Below, in pieces: positions 20,389 through 31,227 of a DNA stretch of 64,000 nucleotides. The notes under the pieces are model-generated. The model did no database searches. It was given only the letters and a program-made list of their open reading frames with translations, and was not told where the DNA came from. Source of the DNA: Monocercomonoides exilis. Taxonomy: Eukaryota; Preaxostyla; Oxymonadida; Polymastigidae. Position numbers and translations under genes: made by a program. The stretch spans positions 992,001-1,056,000 of the forward strand of contig LSRY02000018.1 of the NCBI GenBank assembly GCA_001643675.2, written 5' to 3'. How positions within the stretch are numbered: the stretch's first letter is position 1; every line of letters starts with the position of its first letter.

Positions 20389-21460
20389 AACAGTCCCAGA
20401 AGCTTTCCAAACTCCCTTTTCTTTCTCCTTCTCGAATCTCCGATAGCTCTTCTGTCCTATTTCGCGGAGATGTGCGGAGTCTCCTTCCACACTCTCTCTC
20501 CGTATTTTCATCTAGCCATGATCTTCTGTTTATTGGAGTTTTGTCATTTCACTGGAGCCTGACGGTCTCTCCTCTTTCTCTGTCTTGCGAAAAAGCGCTG
20601 CTCTCTCTTCTCTCTCTTCTCTCTCCTCTCTTCTCTCTCTTCTCCTGCGACCATTTGTTGGCTCCAATTGTTGATTTCACAGCTGTCCCGCTTTGAGTCC
20701 TTTGTGGGGCTGGGGGCAATGGTCCAGTGATTGGGACTGGTCTCACAACGAAGGTTGGGACGTACTGTATTTGGAACTTGGGCATTCTTTTCTTTCCTTT
20801 TTAGTCTGTGAAGCTCCTTCCGTATCCCCTTCTCTGGAGCTGTCTATATACGAATCCCTGTGTGCTCCTTCCAGAACTGTATCTTCTCGGGAGTCCACTT
20901 CTGGTCGTTGCAGACCCGAAACCTGTTGTGGAGTCGGGAGATGCACCGTCCACTGATGCATCTCCCCCTCCAAATGAAAAAAGCTGGTGCTCTTCACGAT
21001 CTTCCGTTTGTTCTCCAGAACATCGGTCGTCATTCCCCCTTCAAAAAACCTTTTTGCGTTCCGCCAGATCGACTGTCAGATCACCTTCAGCAGGCTTATT
21101 CGGATTATTCAGTCGGTTGTGAGTGCGCAGGACCATAATGTCCCTCGGAACAACTCTTTCTCCTCCTCGGAGTTATAAGTTTTCTTCAGCTCCTTTGCTG
21201 TGAGAGCTGTGATTTCTTTCGCTGCTTTAAAGACAGATTCCAGAGCCTGCAGGAGGAGTTCAACAATCCTGCTCGTCTCTGATGAATCTCTTCTCCACTT
21301 CGCTGTAATGGATGTCCGAGAAAACTATTTTCAGCATGCGTTAGTGTGTCCTGTAAAAAAACTCTTTCTCACTAAAAGGAATAAATGTATTTGAAATGTC
21401 TTCACTCATTCTGATAAAGCCAGCTTTACAAAACTCAATGAACTTCCTTTATTCACACGC
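20337..21460 (-). pseudogene. Gag-like region of the DIRS element, broken
   Basis: Coding-like blocks in shifting frames: VELLLQALESVFKAAKEITA and KELFRGTLWSCALTTD (about 21310-21090, with stops just after), GEMHQWTVHLPTPQQVSGLQ (near 20950), and the end FWDCFLVTNWESPGDELEEG, which overlaps the first codons of the RT frame. Position upstream of RT and basic composition fit Gag. At least two frameshifts and two stops. Confidence 0.5.
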
Positions 21461-21595
21461 CTGAATCCAGGATGTCAGCCATTCCATGGGGAAAATTTTT
21501 TTAAAGTCTTGTGTTCTTTCTTTTTCTTTCTGCACTTCTTGCTCTTCAATCTTCCATTCACTTTCGTCCTCATCCTCCAGTCTCTTCATTCGGCA

Positions 21596-21862
21596 ATATG
21601 GGTGATTATTTTTGATATCACATTTTTCCATTCAAAAAATTCGGTTTGAGAATATCCCTTGAATTTCAACAAAAGAATACTGAATAGTGAAAAGGTTTTT
21701 AAAAAAAAATATCTTTGACTATATTTGAGCTTCAACATTTGTTTTGACACCAGTTTAGAAGATATTAGGCATTTGAACACAAAATCTCTTCCCAAAAACA
21801 AACAACGTTTAAAAAACAGATACCCTGAAAAAAGTTATGATTTCAATAATAATCACCCATAT
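21596..21862. repeat. Family A MITE-like element, copy A2
   Basis: 267 bp with ends ATATGGGTGATTATTTTTGA and AATAATCACCCATAT. Reversed relative to A1 and A3, judged from the interior. It begins exactly where the GC-richer retrotransposon sequence stops, so it marks or truncates the right edge of that element. Confidence 0.8.
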
Positions 21863-22244
21863 TATTAAAAATTCTGACGTTTGATCAAGAAAAATTTTCC
21901 TTAATGGTTTGGTTGAATCGTAAATGTTTTTGGTGAATTTTACAAAAATATATACTAATATATTATTATGATTATTTATTTGCTGATTGTAATAGCATAA
22001 TCCGTATATATCGGTATGCCTATATTTCTTTGAAACTTTTCTGAAAATAATAATACATGCTGATCATAAGTAATATGAGTATGATGAATTGCGAAAAAAT
22101 GCTTATGGAGAAATTTTTGAAAAAAAATTTTTGATCAAAAATTAATATTTTCGAATTTTCATTAAAAAAGTGACTGATCTGTTTTTAAAAAGCTTCGAAA
22201 ATATATAAAAAAAACATATTAAAATGATATAATTCAAATAAGAA

Positions 22245-23310
22245 TTACATTGAAGGATCATATTCAGAGGCACGAGCTCCATCTCCTGCTCCGAATTCTT
22301 CATCAGATTCAACATCGCTATCTTCATTGATGACATCATCCATATCTGGAATCTCCTCATCTCCATCAAAGATTTCTTCTTCATCTTCTTCTTCTTCCAT
22401 TTGAACAGGTTCAATTTTCTTTTCAAAGCACAGATATTTTGTTAATTGAATGAACGTTAAATTAAATGTTGATTTCACCAAAAGCAGTGAAAGATAGTCA
22501 TGCATGAGTCTGATCCTTGTTCCAAATCAAGGGAAAGTGCATCGCAAATGTTGTCATAACCCTTCAATTGTATTAGTATACGCACAAGTTTCTGGTTCTC
22601 TGAAACGTCTTTTGTGGCACACAGTTTGATGCTTATATTCATGTGTTTCTTGTGAAGAATAAGCGCGCCATTCATCGGAAATTATTAATGTTCCAGCTTT
22701 AATGTATTTCTGGATAATTTGAATCAAAGTTTCTTTTTTTCTGTTTGGAACGACAACGATTAACCGTTTCCCCGCTCCACCACCCTCTTATTTTTCCACC
22801 CCTCCGAAAATCCACACTTGCTTTTTCTTTCTTCCTCTCTAACACTTCCGTTTTCGCCAAATTGCTTCATCAATTTCAACTGTTGTTCCCTCACCTCCAA
22901 TTACTTGCTGTCTTTCGTTCCACATATGTGAGCAAGCACACCGAATCACACTTCCCCAGTATCCGACTGTGTCTTTATCAACAGAAAGAAGCAAAGAAAT
23001 TGTTTTGTTTTGAATCCCAAGCCAGTAATATAAACAAATCAGAAGAGTAACGCCTAGTCCAATCTTTATTCTGCTGAAAGATGTTCCTGAAAGAATGCTT
23101 TTTTGATCTTGCTTTTTGGACAAGCGTAATGGTGATAATTCTTATCATGATAAATTCGTTGATAGCATCTGTGAACTCTGCACATAGGGAGGTTCATTGC
23201 AATTATTTCTCTTTTGAACTTTTCCCATGTGCTGGTTTCGTTGTAGAAGAGTTTGTTCATCAAAGAAATGTTTTCCTCATCATGAAGATCTCGTTCACGT
23301 TCCATGAGAT
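22245..23310 (-). pseudogene. Merlin/IS1595-type transposase relic 3
   Basis: The most complete of three copies in domain content. Reading on the minus strand it has an N-terminal Cys/His segment (CRVHRCYQRIYHDKNYHHYAC), then GTVGYWGSVIR-type sequence, QQVIGGEGTTVEIDEAIWRK (first catalytic Asp intact), KAGTLIISDEWRAY (second Asp intact), CAYTNTIEGL followed by a stop, and an acidic tail ending GAGDGARASEYDPSM. Pieces lie in different frames with at least three breaks. The acidic tail matches the tails of relics 1 and 2. Confidence 0.8.
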
Positions 23311-24025
23311 CAAAAAAAAATACGAATCCTTAATACAAATAATTTTCAAAAATCATTATGTGTGAAAATATTTTTCTTCAAAATTTCATAAAAATAAAAT
23401 ATTTTCTGCAATTTTTTATTTGCATATTCTTCTATAATAATACATAACTAATCGAAATATAAGGACAAAAATCATTTTTGGTTGTACCGACATAATCGGA
23501 TCATGCCAAGAAAAGGATTGATTATCATCTTTCTTTGTAAATTATCATTTTTCCCTGTTTGTCTTTATTCATTATCAAATAGATTTTCACACAGAATTTT
23601 TCGTTAATAATTACATGGGACAAATTATTATTTATATTTGAAAAAACAAAAATATGTTTCAATCATCCTTTGAAAACAAATAGTGATTCATCGAAGGTTT
23701 ATGGTTTCTTTAGGGAACTTTAAAAAATATTTAAATTCACTTAATTGAAATATACTGAATTTTCGAACCAACTTTCATCAACATTCTTTGTTCTTGATAA
23801 AATATTTTATTATGTTCCACACTTTCAAATGTTTTTTCACAATATTTATATTATATTTCAAAAATACAAAAGTGAACTTTTTGAATCACAGAATTTTTTT
23901 ACACTTATTAATTGCTTTTGAGATAGTTTCATTGAATGAAAAGGTTCTTTCCAATTGTTTTTTTTCATTACAAAAAAATTCAAATCTCTTTAAAAGGGAA
24001 AAAAACCAATATTTATCAAGACGGT
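23311..24025. other. AT-rich spacer in the repeat island
   Basis: About 715 bp, strongly AT-rich. No gene, and no match noticed to the repeat families A-F. Confidence 0.4.
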
Positions 24026-24296
24026 GTTCAATTTTGCACCTCTTGCATTTTCATTAAAAATATGTGCACAATGAATGAATTCTTTGTGACGCACATTTAT
24101 GAATATAATGGGTTCATTTTTTGAAACACAGTATTGGTCACAAAACGTTTTATTTTAATATCAATTATAGAAGAAGACGGATATTGTTATCCAATTTATT
24201 TTGAAATCTGAAAAAGTTTAATAAAGTTATGAGCGAAACAAAAGCTTTATTCTTTTGAAATAAAATGCTTGAATGTTCATTCTACCCCACCTATGG
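24026..24296 (+). repeat. Family C inverted-repeat element, copy C4
   Basis: Diverged copy in the same orientation as C2 and C3. Shared blocks include CTTGCATTTTCATTAAAAAT, GGGTTCATTTTTTGAAACAC, ATAAAGTTATGAGCGAAAC and the end GAATGTTCATTCTACCCCA. The left boundary is uncertain by about 10 bp. Confidence 0.6.
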
Positions 24297-24508
24297 ACTG
24301 TTGATTTTAGAAATTTGGAAAATTTATTGTTTGTAATAAATCTCTTTCAGTATTTTTTAAACAAAAAGTTTTTGAGATTAATTGGTGTGAGGCTTAATTT
24401 CAGAAAATGAACAGAGAAAAAATGAAGTAATTTTTCATGAAAAAATCAGAAATTGAACCTTTGTTTTTTTCAATAAAAATGAACATTAAAATTTTATCTT
24501 TTTCAAAA

Positions 24509-24509
24509 A

Positions 24510-24552
<43 letters not shown>

Positions 24553-24553
24553 A
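24509..24553 (+). repeat. (AAAT)n microsatellite
   Basis: About eleven tandem copies of the tetranucleotide AAAT. Confidence 0.9.
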
Positions 24554-24559
24554 AAACCA

Positions 24560-24692
24560 TCATTATGAAAATCGGATTATTTAAAAAAATAATTCACCTC
24601 GCATTGTTGGATTATGAATTTTCAGGAAATATAATTTTTTTCGAATCAATATAAAATGCTGAAAACAGAAGATTTTCCTATTAAATAATACC
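24560..24692 (-). repeat. Family D dispersed repeat, partial copy D2
   Basis: The reverse complement of this stretch matches 5177-5300 (CTGTTTTCAGCATTTT, CATAATCCAACAATGCGAGG, AATAATCCGATTTTCATAAT). It lies in opposite orientation to D3, with element A3 between them. Confidence 0.55.
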
Positions 24693-24742
24693 TTTAATGC
24701 ACTTTCTGAATTCTTTATTTGTTTTTTGTTGATCTTTTGAAT

Positions 24743-25006
24743 ATATGGGTGATTATTTTTGAAATCATAACTTTTTTCTGGTTGCAGTTTTGTCAAAATT
24801 TGTTTGTCATAAAAAAGAGCTTCTGAATTCAAATGCTTTATTTTTCACAACTGTTTAATTATTAAGTGAATCAGCTGAAATCAATATTCAAATGTCTTTA
24901 TTGAGGCTTTTCACTCTTCAGTGATCATGTATTTATGTTCAAAAAAAATCCTTGAACCGAAAATTTTGAATGAAAAAAAATGATTTGAAAAATAATCACC
25001 TAATAT
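24743..25006. repeat. Family A MITE-like element, copy A3
   Basis: 264 bp. Left end ATATGGGTGATTATTTTTGA, right end TTGAAAAATAATCACCTAAT. Interior CTTGAACCGAAAATTTTGAA matches A1 in the same orientation. Confidence 0.8.
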
Positions 25007-25039
25007 TTAAATTAAGTAACGTTTCATGATAGAATGACG

Positions 25040-25310
25040 TGTCATCCAACAATGTGTGGTGAATTAATCAAAATATTATCCGATTTCCATTGTGATGATT
25101 TCTTTTCTGAAAAATCAGAAATTTCATGTTTTTAGATAAATAATCGAAAACGCGGTTCATTTTTTAATCCTATTTACCAATATAAAAAATTTAAAAACAT
25201 TTTAATCATTTTTGAACATTCAGTCAAAAACAAATTCTTCACGAAAAATAATTTATGAATGATTCTTAATTCATTTCATTTTGAATAATTAGCTGAACTT
25301 TTTTGAATAA
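25040..25310 (+). repeat. Family D dispersed repeat, copy D3
   Basis: Matches D1 through CATCCAACAATGTGTGGTGA, TTATCCGATTTCC, TTCTGAAAAATCAG and, near the end, GAATAATTAGCTGAAC. Confidence 0.5.
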
Positions 25311-25362
25311 AAAAAGGTGTAATTTATCAAAATGTGGGAATCCAAATAATTGAATTTTCAAA

Positions 25363-25575
25363 AATGGCTGATTCTTTTTGAAATCATACTTTTGTTCGAG
25401 TTTTGATCAAAATTTCTATCTCAATGGGATTTAGGAAATAATTTTGTTTTGATAATAATAGCATCATGAACTATATGTATTATCAGTTTTTGTTCACTTA
25501 TTCAAAATCCCTTTAAGAAAATTTTTTGGATCAAAACTCGAACGAAAGTATGATTTCAAAAAGGATCAGCCAAAT
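25363..25575. repeat. Family B MITE-like element, copy B1
   Basis: 213 bp with long inverted arms of about 50 bp. Left TGGCTGATTCTTTTTGAAAT then CATACTTTTGTTCGAGTTTT; right is its complement with few mismatches (AAAACTCGAACGAAAGTATG ... GGATCAGCCA). No ORF. Confidence 0.8.
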
Positions 25576-26014
25576 AAGATCTGATAAAAACATAACTCTA
25601 TTCATCATTTGAAAATGAATTGTTTTTTTGATAACAGTTTTCTTCCAGATTGTTGAATTTCAACAAATAATTATTGTTAGGAAATAGGACAAATTAAATC
25701 AGAAACCATCAAATAAACTTTTTTAAAATAGAATTACCCACTCTCCTCCAAAAAATAACGTTGCAAGTTTTTTTATTAATTTGAAATGACTTTACAAGTT
25801 GAAAAATCATTAAAAGTTTGAATTAACAACTAACAAAAAAACTAAAAATTCTCTAAAAGTCATTCAGAAAATGAAATTTTAAGTGAACTTCAACTTAGCA
25901 AAAAGTGAAATGATACAATCAATTTTGGATTTAAAAGAATGCAATTGTGAATAACATATCCGAAATGAAAACAATAACTGAATTAATTTTTTATGAATTC
26001 TTGAAATTAAGAAT
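25576..26014. other. AT-rich spacer
   Basis: No gene. An isolated half-site AGAATTACCC (about 25733) resembles the end of family E, without a visible partner arm. Confidence 0.4.
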
Positions 26015-26978
26015 TCACCACGGTTTCTCAAATCTTGGAGAATAAAATTCAGGATTGTTCTTTTTATCAACACTTAATAATAAAACAAACGCAATCATCA
26101 ATATCAAAAACATGAATGCAACTATAAGAACAGCTTGACAACTATACAAACAACAAACGCCAACACGAGATCCCAAAGATAAGTTCGAAGAAGAGCGAGT
26201 TGACGAATTAGCTATTTTAACAAAAAATAAAAAAACAGTTTAAACATTTTTTAAAAATATTTTTCATTCAAAATTAAAAAAAAATTTTTTTTTTCAAACT
26301 TTTAGAATTTTTATTTAATTCCTTACCATGCCCAAATAGATTTTCTGATTTAGTAGTTTCCTTTTTACACGAAATTCAAAAACAAATAATTTCAAATATT
26401 CAAAAAAAAAAAAAAAATAAGCAATTCAAACAGTTAGTATATCTAATTTTGAATGATATTTTTTTGTGCCTGTCGAATCATATGAACTCTCATTTTTCTG
26501 AATCTCATTTTTCAAAGATTCATTGAGAGATTCTGCCTTAACTTGAGCTATTTTTTGCATTTTCTCTTTCATCTTTCTGTTATATTCTTCTTTTTCCTTT
26601 TCTTGTAAGGAAAGATATTTAAGAAACTATTTGTTTAAAATTCAACATAAAAATTACATATATTTTCTGAAATATCAGAAAAAACATTTGCCAAACTTCT
26701 GCTGTTGTTCCAGCAGGTCTTGAACCAGTTGGGATAAATTCTGATGGATTCCTTGAATGATGCTGCTCACTAACCTTTCTTTTCGGCTAATAAAAATTGA
26801 CATAAATAAATAAAACTATTAATTAAACATGTAAATTCTTTAATTTCAAACAGTTGATGAAACAATATTTTTCATCTGTGATCAATTCCCTTCACAAAAT
26901 TATTTTCATTTCATCCGAAAATAAATGGGTAAAAATCTTTCCAAAAATATTTCTTACCACATATTGATATTTTTTCAT
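26015..26978 (-). CDS. Small single-pass membrane protein with coiled-coil segment (five exons)
   Basis: Exons on the minus strand: 26958-26978, 26697-26786, 26432-26626, 26327-26360 and 26015-26211, giving 178 residues. Every junction uses GT/AG with matching phase, and a TGA directly precedes the start codon in frame. The protein begins MKKYQYV|PKRKVSEQHH. A short conserved-looking stretch SEFIPTGSRPAGTTAE comes next. Then comes a charged helix rich in Glu and Lys (LQEKEKEEYNRKMKEKMQKI; about residues 40-80), a Ser-rich linker, and one hydrophobic helix near the C-terminus (QAVLIVAFMFLILMIAFVLL) followed by 20 polar residues. The layout resembles tail-anchored trafficking proteins, but I see no SNARE zero-layer and do not recognise the family. 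Confidence 0.66.
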
Positions 26979-27768
26979 TCAAACGCAAGTGTTTCAAAAG
27001 AGGTCTTTTTATAATCAAATATTAAAAACGTATCTGTTGTGAATTTTTTCTCTGAAAGAAGGAAAAGTAAATATTTTTTGACCAAAGATTTGCCATTTGT
27101 GTGCTGTTTTATAAATAAAAACGAAGCATCCAATCCCCCTCCCAGCCTCGTCATACCTCCCTCCATTCCACCCATCCCATCCTTTCCCAATAAATTTTGA
27201 ACTCTATTCGAAAGAACATTTCATTGGATAAAAGAGAATAATCACGAAAAAAGTTGATTCTTACCTCTCCATCTTCATCAAACAATTTAAGAAGAACTAT
27301 TTCATTTGAATTAATTATTTATAAATTCATTATTGTATTTCTTTATATTTTGTGAAATATGCTGTCAAAAACACTTTTTAAAAGTATATCTTTAGAAGTT
27401 ATTTCATTTTCACTTGAATGCACGTTTGCGAAAAAGAACAAGTGAAAATAACGAAAGAGACACTAATAAAAAATGCATCGACGCGTATTGTCTTCAAATA
27501 GATCTGAACACGAAAAGAGACCAAATGAGTGAATTGTGATATAACCTGGAAAAGGGAATTTGAAAAAGAGTTCATTTTTTGAGATATGCAAAATTGAAAA
27601 GACATTTTTCGTTTTCATTTTTGTTATCTTTTTCTTTCTTTTTTTCTTACATTTTTCTCATTTATCCACAAACTTATGATAATAGTTGAACATGTTATGG
27701 AAGTGTAAAATGCGATCGGAATGACAGCTTCCCATTTATTTATCTTTCATTGAAAAAATAAGCAAGAA
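26979..27768. other. Spacer with unresolved exon-like signals
   Basis: Mostly AT-rich. On the minus strand a stretch encoding LLKLFDEDGE is followed by a GTAAGA donor (about 27263-27300), and 27121-27200 is unusually G-rich on that strand. I could not join these into a gene. They may be 5' exons of an alternative transcript of the gene at 26015, a separate short gene, or chance. Confidence 0.3.
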
Positions 27769-28820
27769 ATGCCACTTTGCACACTTAAACAAGCACTTGA
27801 GGAAGCTAGAAAAGGGCACTATGGTGTGAAAATCAAGGATATTACAGGCTATTTTTGGAAATAATTTGACGTTTTTGTTTATTGCAAATTTTTTTAAAAT
27901 AAGCTCTCGGAGCCTTTAATGTTAACAACATGGAACAAATCCAAGGCATTATTGCAGCTGCTGCAGAAACAAAAAGCCCGGTTATCATTCAAGCAAGTCG
28001 AGGTGCTTTGAAATACACCGAACTTAATTATTTGAAACATATGATTCTTGCTGCAGTGGAATTGCATCCAGAAATTCCTGTTGTTCTCCATCTCGATCAC
28101 GGAGATTCTTTGGAAACAGCAAAAACAGCAATATTACTCGGGTTCACTTCAGTTATGATTGACGCTTCGAGCAAGCCATATGAGGAAAATGTCAGAATTA
28201 CAAAGGAAGTTGTTGAATATGCTCATGCTTTTGGAGTATCTGTTGAAGCTGAATTAGGAACACTCGGTGGAATTGAGGAAGATGTGTCTGGTGTTGTCAA
28301 GTTGACTGATCCAAAACAAGCAACTGAGTTTGTTGCAGCAACAGGTGTTGATGCTCTTGCTGTTGCAATTGGAACTTCTCATGGAGCATATAAGTTCAAG
28401 TCAACCCCAGTCCTGGCCATTGACCTCGTTGAAACAATTTCAAAAGCAACCGAAAAGCCTCTTGTTATGCACGGTTCAAGCTCTGTTCCTCAGGAAATTC
28501 TTGCTGACATCAACAAATATGGAGGGAAAATGCCAGATGCACAAGGAGTACCAATCCCAGCCATTCAAAATGCAATTGAACGAGGTGTTTGCAAAGTGAA
28601 TGTTGATACTGATTCCAGAATGGCAATGACAGCAACAATTAGGAAAATATTCACTGAACAACCAGGTGTCTTTGATCCAAGAGAATATCTTGGACCTGCA
28701 AGAGAAGCAACAAAGCAGCTTGTCATGTCTAAAATGAGAGACTTCGGAACAGCTGGACATGCTGGAGATTATGTGCCAATTTCTCTTGAAGAAGCCAAGA
28801 AAACATATTACGGACTTTGA
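27769..28820 (+). CDS. fba: Fructose-bisphosphate aldolase, class II
   Basis: Exon 1 is 27769-27823 and exon 2 is 27904-28820 (323 residues), joined by an 80-nt GTGTGA...AAG intron that restores the invariant GHYALGAFNVNN. This zinc-dependent enzyme cleaves fructose-1,6-bisphosphate to DHAP and glyceraldehyde-3-phosphate in cytosolic glycolysis. Metal and substrate motifs are all present: HLDHGDS (catalytic Asp and first zinc His), VEAELGTLGG (Glu), GTSHGAYK (His), LVMHGSSSVP (His) and KVNVDTDSRMA (phosphate loop). Class II aldolase is of bacterial type and common in anaerobic protists. Shortest 5' exon of the housekeeping block; stop TGA. Confidence 0.95.
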
Positions 28821-29025
28821 AATTAGTACAGCATTAACGCATTTATAAATATCAGTATTCATGCTTTTTAATTTCAATCAAGTTGTGTTTTCATGTTTGA
28901 AGAATAAATTTTTTTTACTCAAAAATTCTATTTTTTGGTATATTGATTATTCAACCAAGTTTTTAGAAAATATTTTTGTATTTAAAAAAAAAGATTAATG
29001 AAAAGCATGATTCCCATCATTTGTT

Positions 29026-30686
29026 ATGGCAACTCGAAAAATTAAAAGACTTCCTTTTTTCACAGATATTGAAAAGGCTCGTCTTGAATCTGCAAGAATA
29101 TTAACAGCAGATGATTTTCTTACAACTCCATTGGATATTCTTATGGTGGCAATGGATGCAGATTATTTGAAAATAGATTCATTAATTAATTCAGTTTCAT
29201 CTGTTACTGCTCCAAAACCGAGAACGGTATTTAAATTGTTGGCGCAATAAGTTTTATAACATTTTATTAAGGCTTTTGAATTATTAAATACAATGTCTCA
29301 TTTTCCAACGCCATTACGAACTTTTAACACCTTTTTAAATGGAGGTCTTCCTTGCAGAACATTAACTGAAGTTAGTGGAATAAGTGGAAGCGGAAAAACT
29401 ACATTTTGCTTGCAACTCGCTCTTCATGCTTCACTTTCTAGGTAAGCAAATGCCCATATTTTCTAAATAATTTTGAGTTTTATTTTGTAAGATCTTGCGG
29501 AGGAATGGAGCGAGGAACATTATTCATTGATTCAGATTCTAACTTTTCGCCTGCTAGACTTTTTGACTTGGCAACTCCATTTGCAGAAAAGCAGAGAATT
29601 TCATCAAGCTCTTCAAATAACTTTGGACCAGATTCTCCAAAACAGTCTGGAGAAGATGATGAATTTTTTGTTTCTTTGGCATCAAAAATTCATGTGGTGA
29701 GTGTTCAAACTGCTTCTGAATTTCAAAAATGGATAGAGGATGCAATGGAAGAGCAGATTCTAGAAAGAAACATATCGCTCATCATAATTGATTCAATTGC
29801 CTCACGTATGAAATATTTCGTTTCTTAAGATTCTTTCATTATTATTTTCTTTTTTTTATTTTTTAAAACTTATATTGTGCTTTTTATTTTGAAATTGATA
29901 TTTTTTCCTTCTTTTTTGAGAATAGTTGTAAATCGTTCGTTTTCAACGCGCACAACTCTTGTTGACAGACAACTTTTCATATCAAAGATAACGTCAAAGC
30001 TAAAGTTAGCGTTTTTTATTATTATGCACAACAATAACTATTCCTTTCTTCGTTGTCTTGCAAAACTTTAACTTTGAATTTTCTTATCTTATCTTATCTT
30101 GTCTTGTCTTTTTACAAAAATAAAAACTATTTTTACCCCCAAAAGAAAAGCAGCAGAGACTTTTTCACTGAATGTGGTCATCACAAATTCTGCATATTCT
30201 CCGCGGACTTCATCTTCTCACGCGCATCCAACCAGTTCTTCTGATGCCTCCTCCACAAGCCAGCCAAGCAGCAGCACTTCAGCCAGCGCGTCTGCTGCTT
30301 CCTTTGGCTCTGAAGTGACTCCAATTGTTCCCCCAGCACATGCTTCTTCTGACTCGGCAAGGTCTCCGCGCTCAGTCTCTCTCCAGCCGAAGCTGGGGGT
30401 TCTTTTCTACCACTTTGTGAACACGCGCATTGTTCTGGTCGAGACAGACCCTTCTCAGCCGACACACAGAATATGCGCTATCACAAAATCACCTGTATCT
30501 CCGCCTATTTCTTGCCTGGTGGAGATGACTGGGTCAGGGCTGGTGGAGATAGGGAAGAAGGGAGGGATTCGCGTGAGTGGCGGAGAGGAGGAAGAGGAAG
30601 AGGAAGCAAGTGTATTTGCAAATGAGATGGAGGAAGACGATGTTCGATGGACGGAGGACGTCGCAGCTGTTGATAGATATGGATGA
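29026..30686 (+). CDS. RAD51B: RAD51B-like RecA-family recombinase paralogue
   Basis: Five exons: 29026-29226, 29272-29441, 29492-29805, 29926-30004, 30146-30686 (434 residues). Introns are 45, 50, 120 and 141 nt. Walker A is GISGSGKTT (about residues 103-111) and Walker B is LIIIDSIAS (about 220-228), followed by LVNRSF, FSLNVVITN and LGVLFYHFVNTRIVL. The ending RICAITKSPVSPPISCLVEM matches RAD51B best, where 'AKSPLAP' closes the core; other RAD51 paralogues cannot be excluded. These proteins form complexes that stabilise RAD51 filaments in homologous recombination. Odd: about 60 Ser/Ala/Pro-rich residues are inserted after VVITN, in the DNA-binding L2 region, and an acidic tail follows the core. 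The N-terminal DNA-binding region is short. Confidence 0.82.
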
Positions 30687-31227
30687 GAATTGCCTGATTT
30701 ATAAAGTTTTTTGCATTGGCTTAATGTTTTATATGTTTTCCAATTAAATATGGATTTTTTTTCATAATCCCTCTGCATTAATTGCGTTTATTGCAGACCT
30801 TTTAAGATTGACCGTGAAGCAAATTATGTTATTTTGTGTGTCATCGTGATGCTTATGACCCATTTCTCTCTTTTTGATCATTGTGAAAGTTTTTTAATGT
30901 TTTTTTAAAATAATTTAAAGATAATATTAAATAATTTTAAGAAGATTTTCAAATCAATGCTGTTCATCATTTCCGAAAAAAATGCGAAGCAACAACGTTC
31001 TCATAATCCTTTTAAAAACATATAGATTTTAAAAAAATAACTTGAAAACAGCTGATGCAATATGCAATAACGAGCTTATGCAAAAAAGGATGTATGCTTT
31101 TCACTATATAAAAGATTTATTTTTGTAAATGTACTGATAACTTCAATGTGACAAAGTTTCCTCTTTCGACAGAATTTCAAGACTTTTTTAAATATTCAGA
31201 TTAAAATAGCACTTTATTTTTCATTCA
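30687..31227. other. Convergent intergenic spacer
   Basis: Lies between the 3' ends of the RAD51B-like gene and the minus-strand gene at 31228. AT-rich, no gene or repeat noticed. Confidence 0.4.

Larger units (their letters stand above)
16620..21595 (-). mobile_element. Decayed DIRS-like (tyrosine-recombinase) retrotransposon
   Basis: A minus-strand block with clearly higher GC than its surroundings. In transcription order it holds a Gag-like region, reverse transcriptase plus RNase H, then a tyrosine recombinase. That combination and the absence of an integrase define the DIRS order. All three regions are interrupted, and a 240-bp inverted-repeat element is inserted between RNase H and the recombinase. 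Outer limits are approximate: the right side is cut by family A element A2 at 21596, and the left may extend into the 15797-16547 inverted repeats. Confidence 0.82.

Noticed and set aside
22142-22505. Acidic minus-strand ORFs as a small acidic protein
   Set aside because: The acidic sequence ends GDGARASEY, the same tail as in transposase relics 1 and 2, so it belongs to relic 3.
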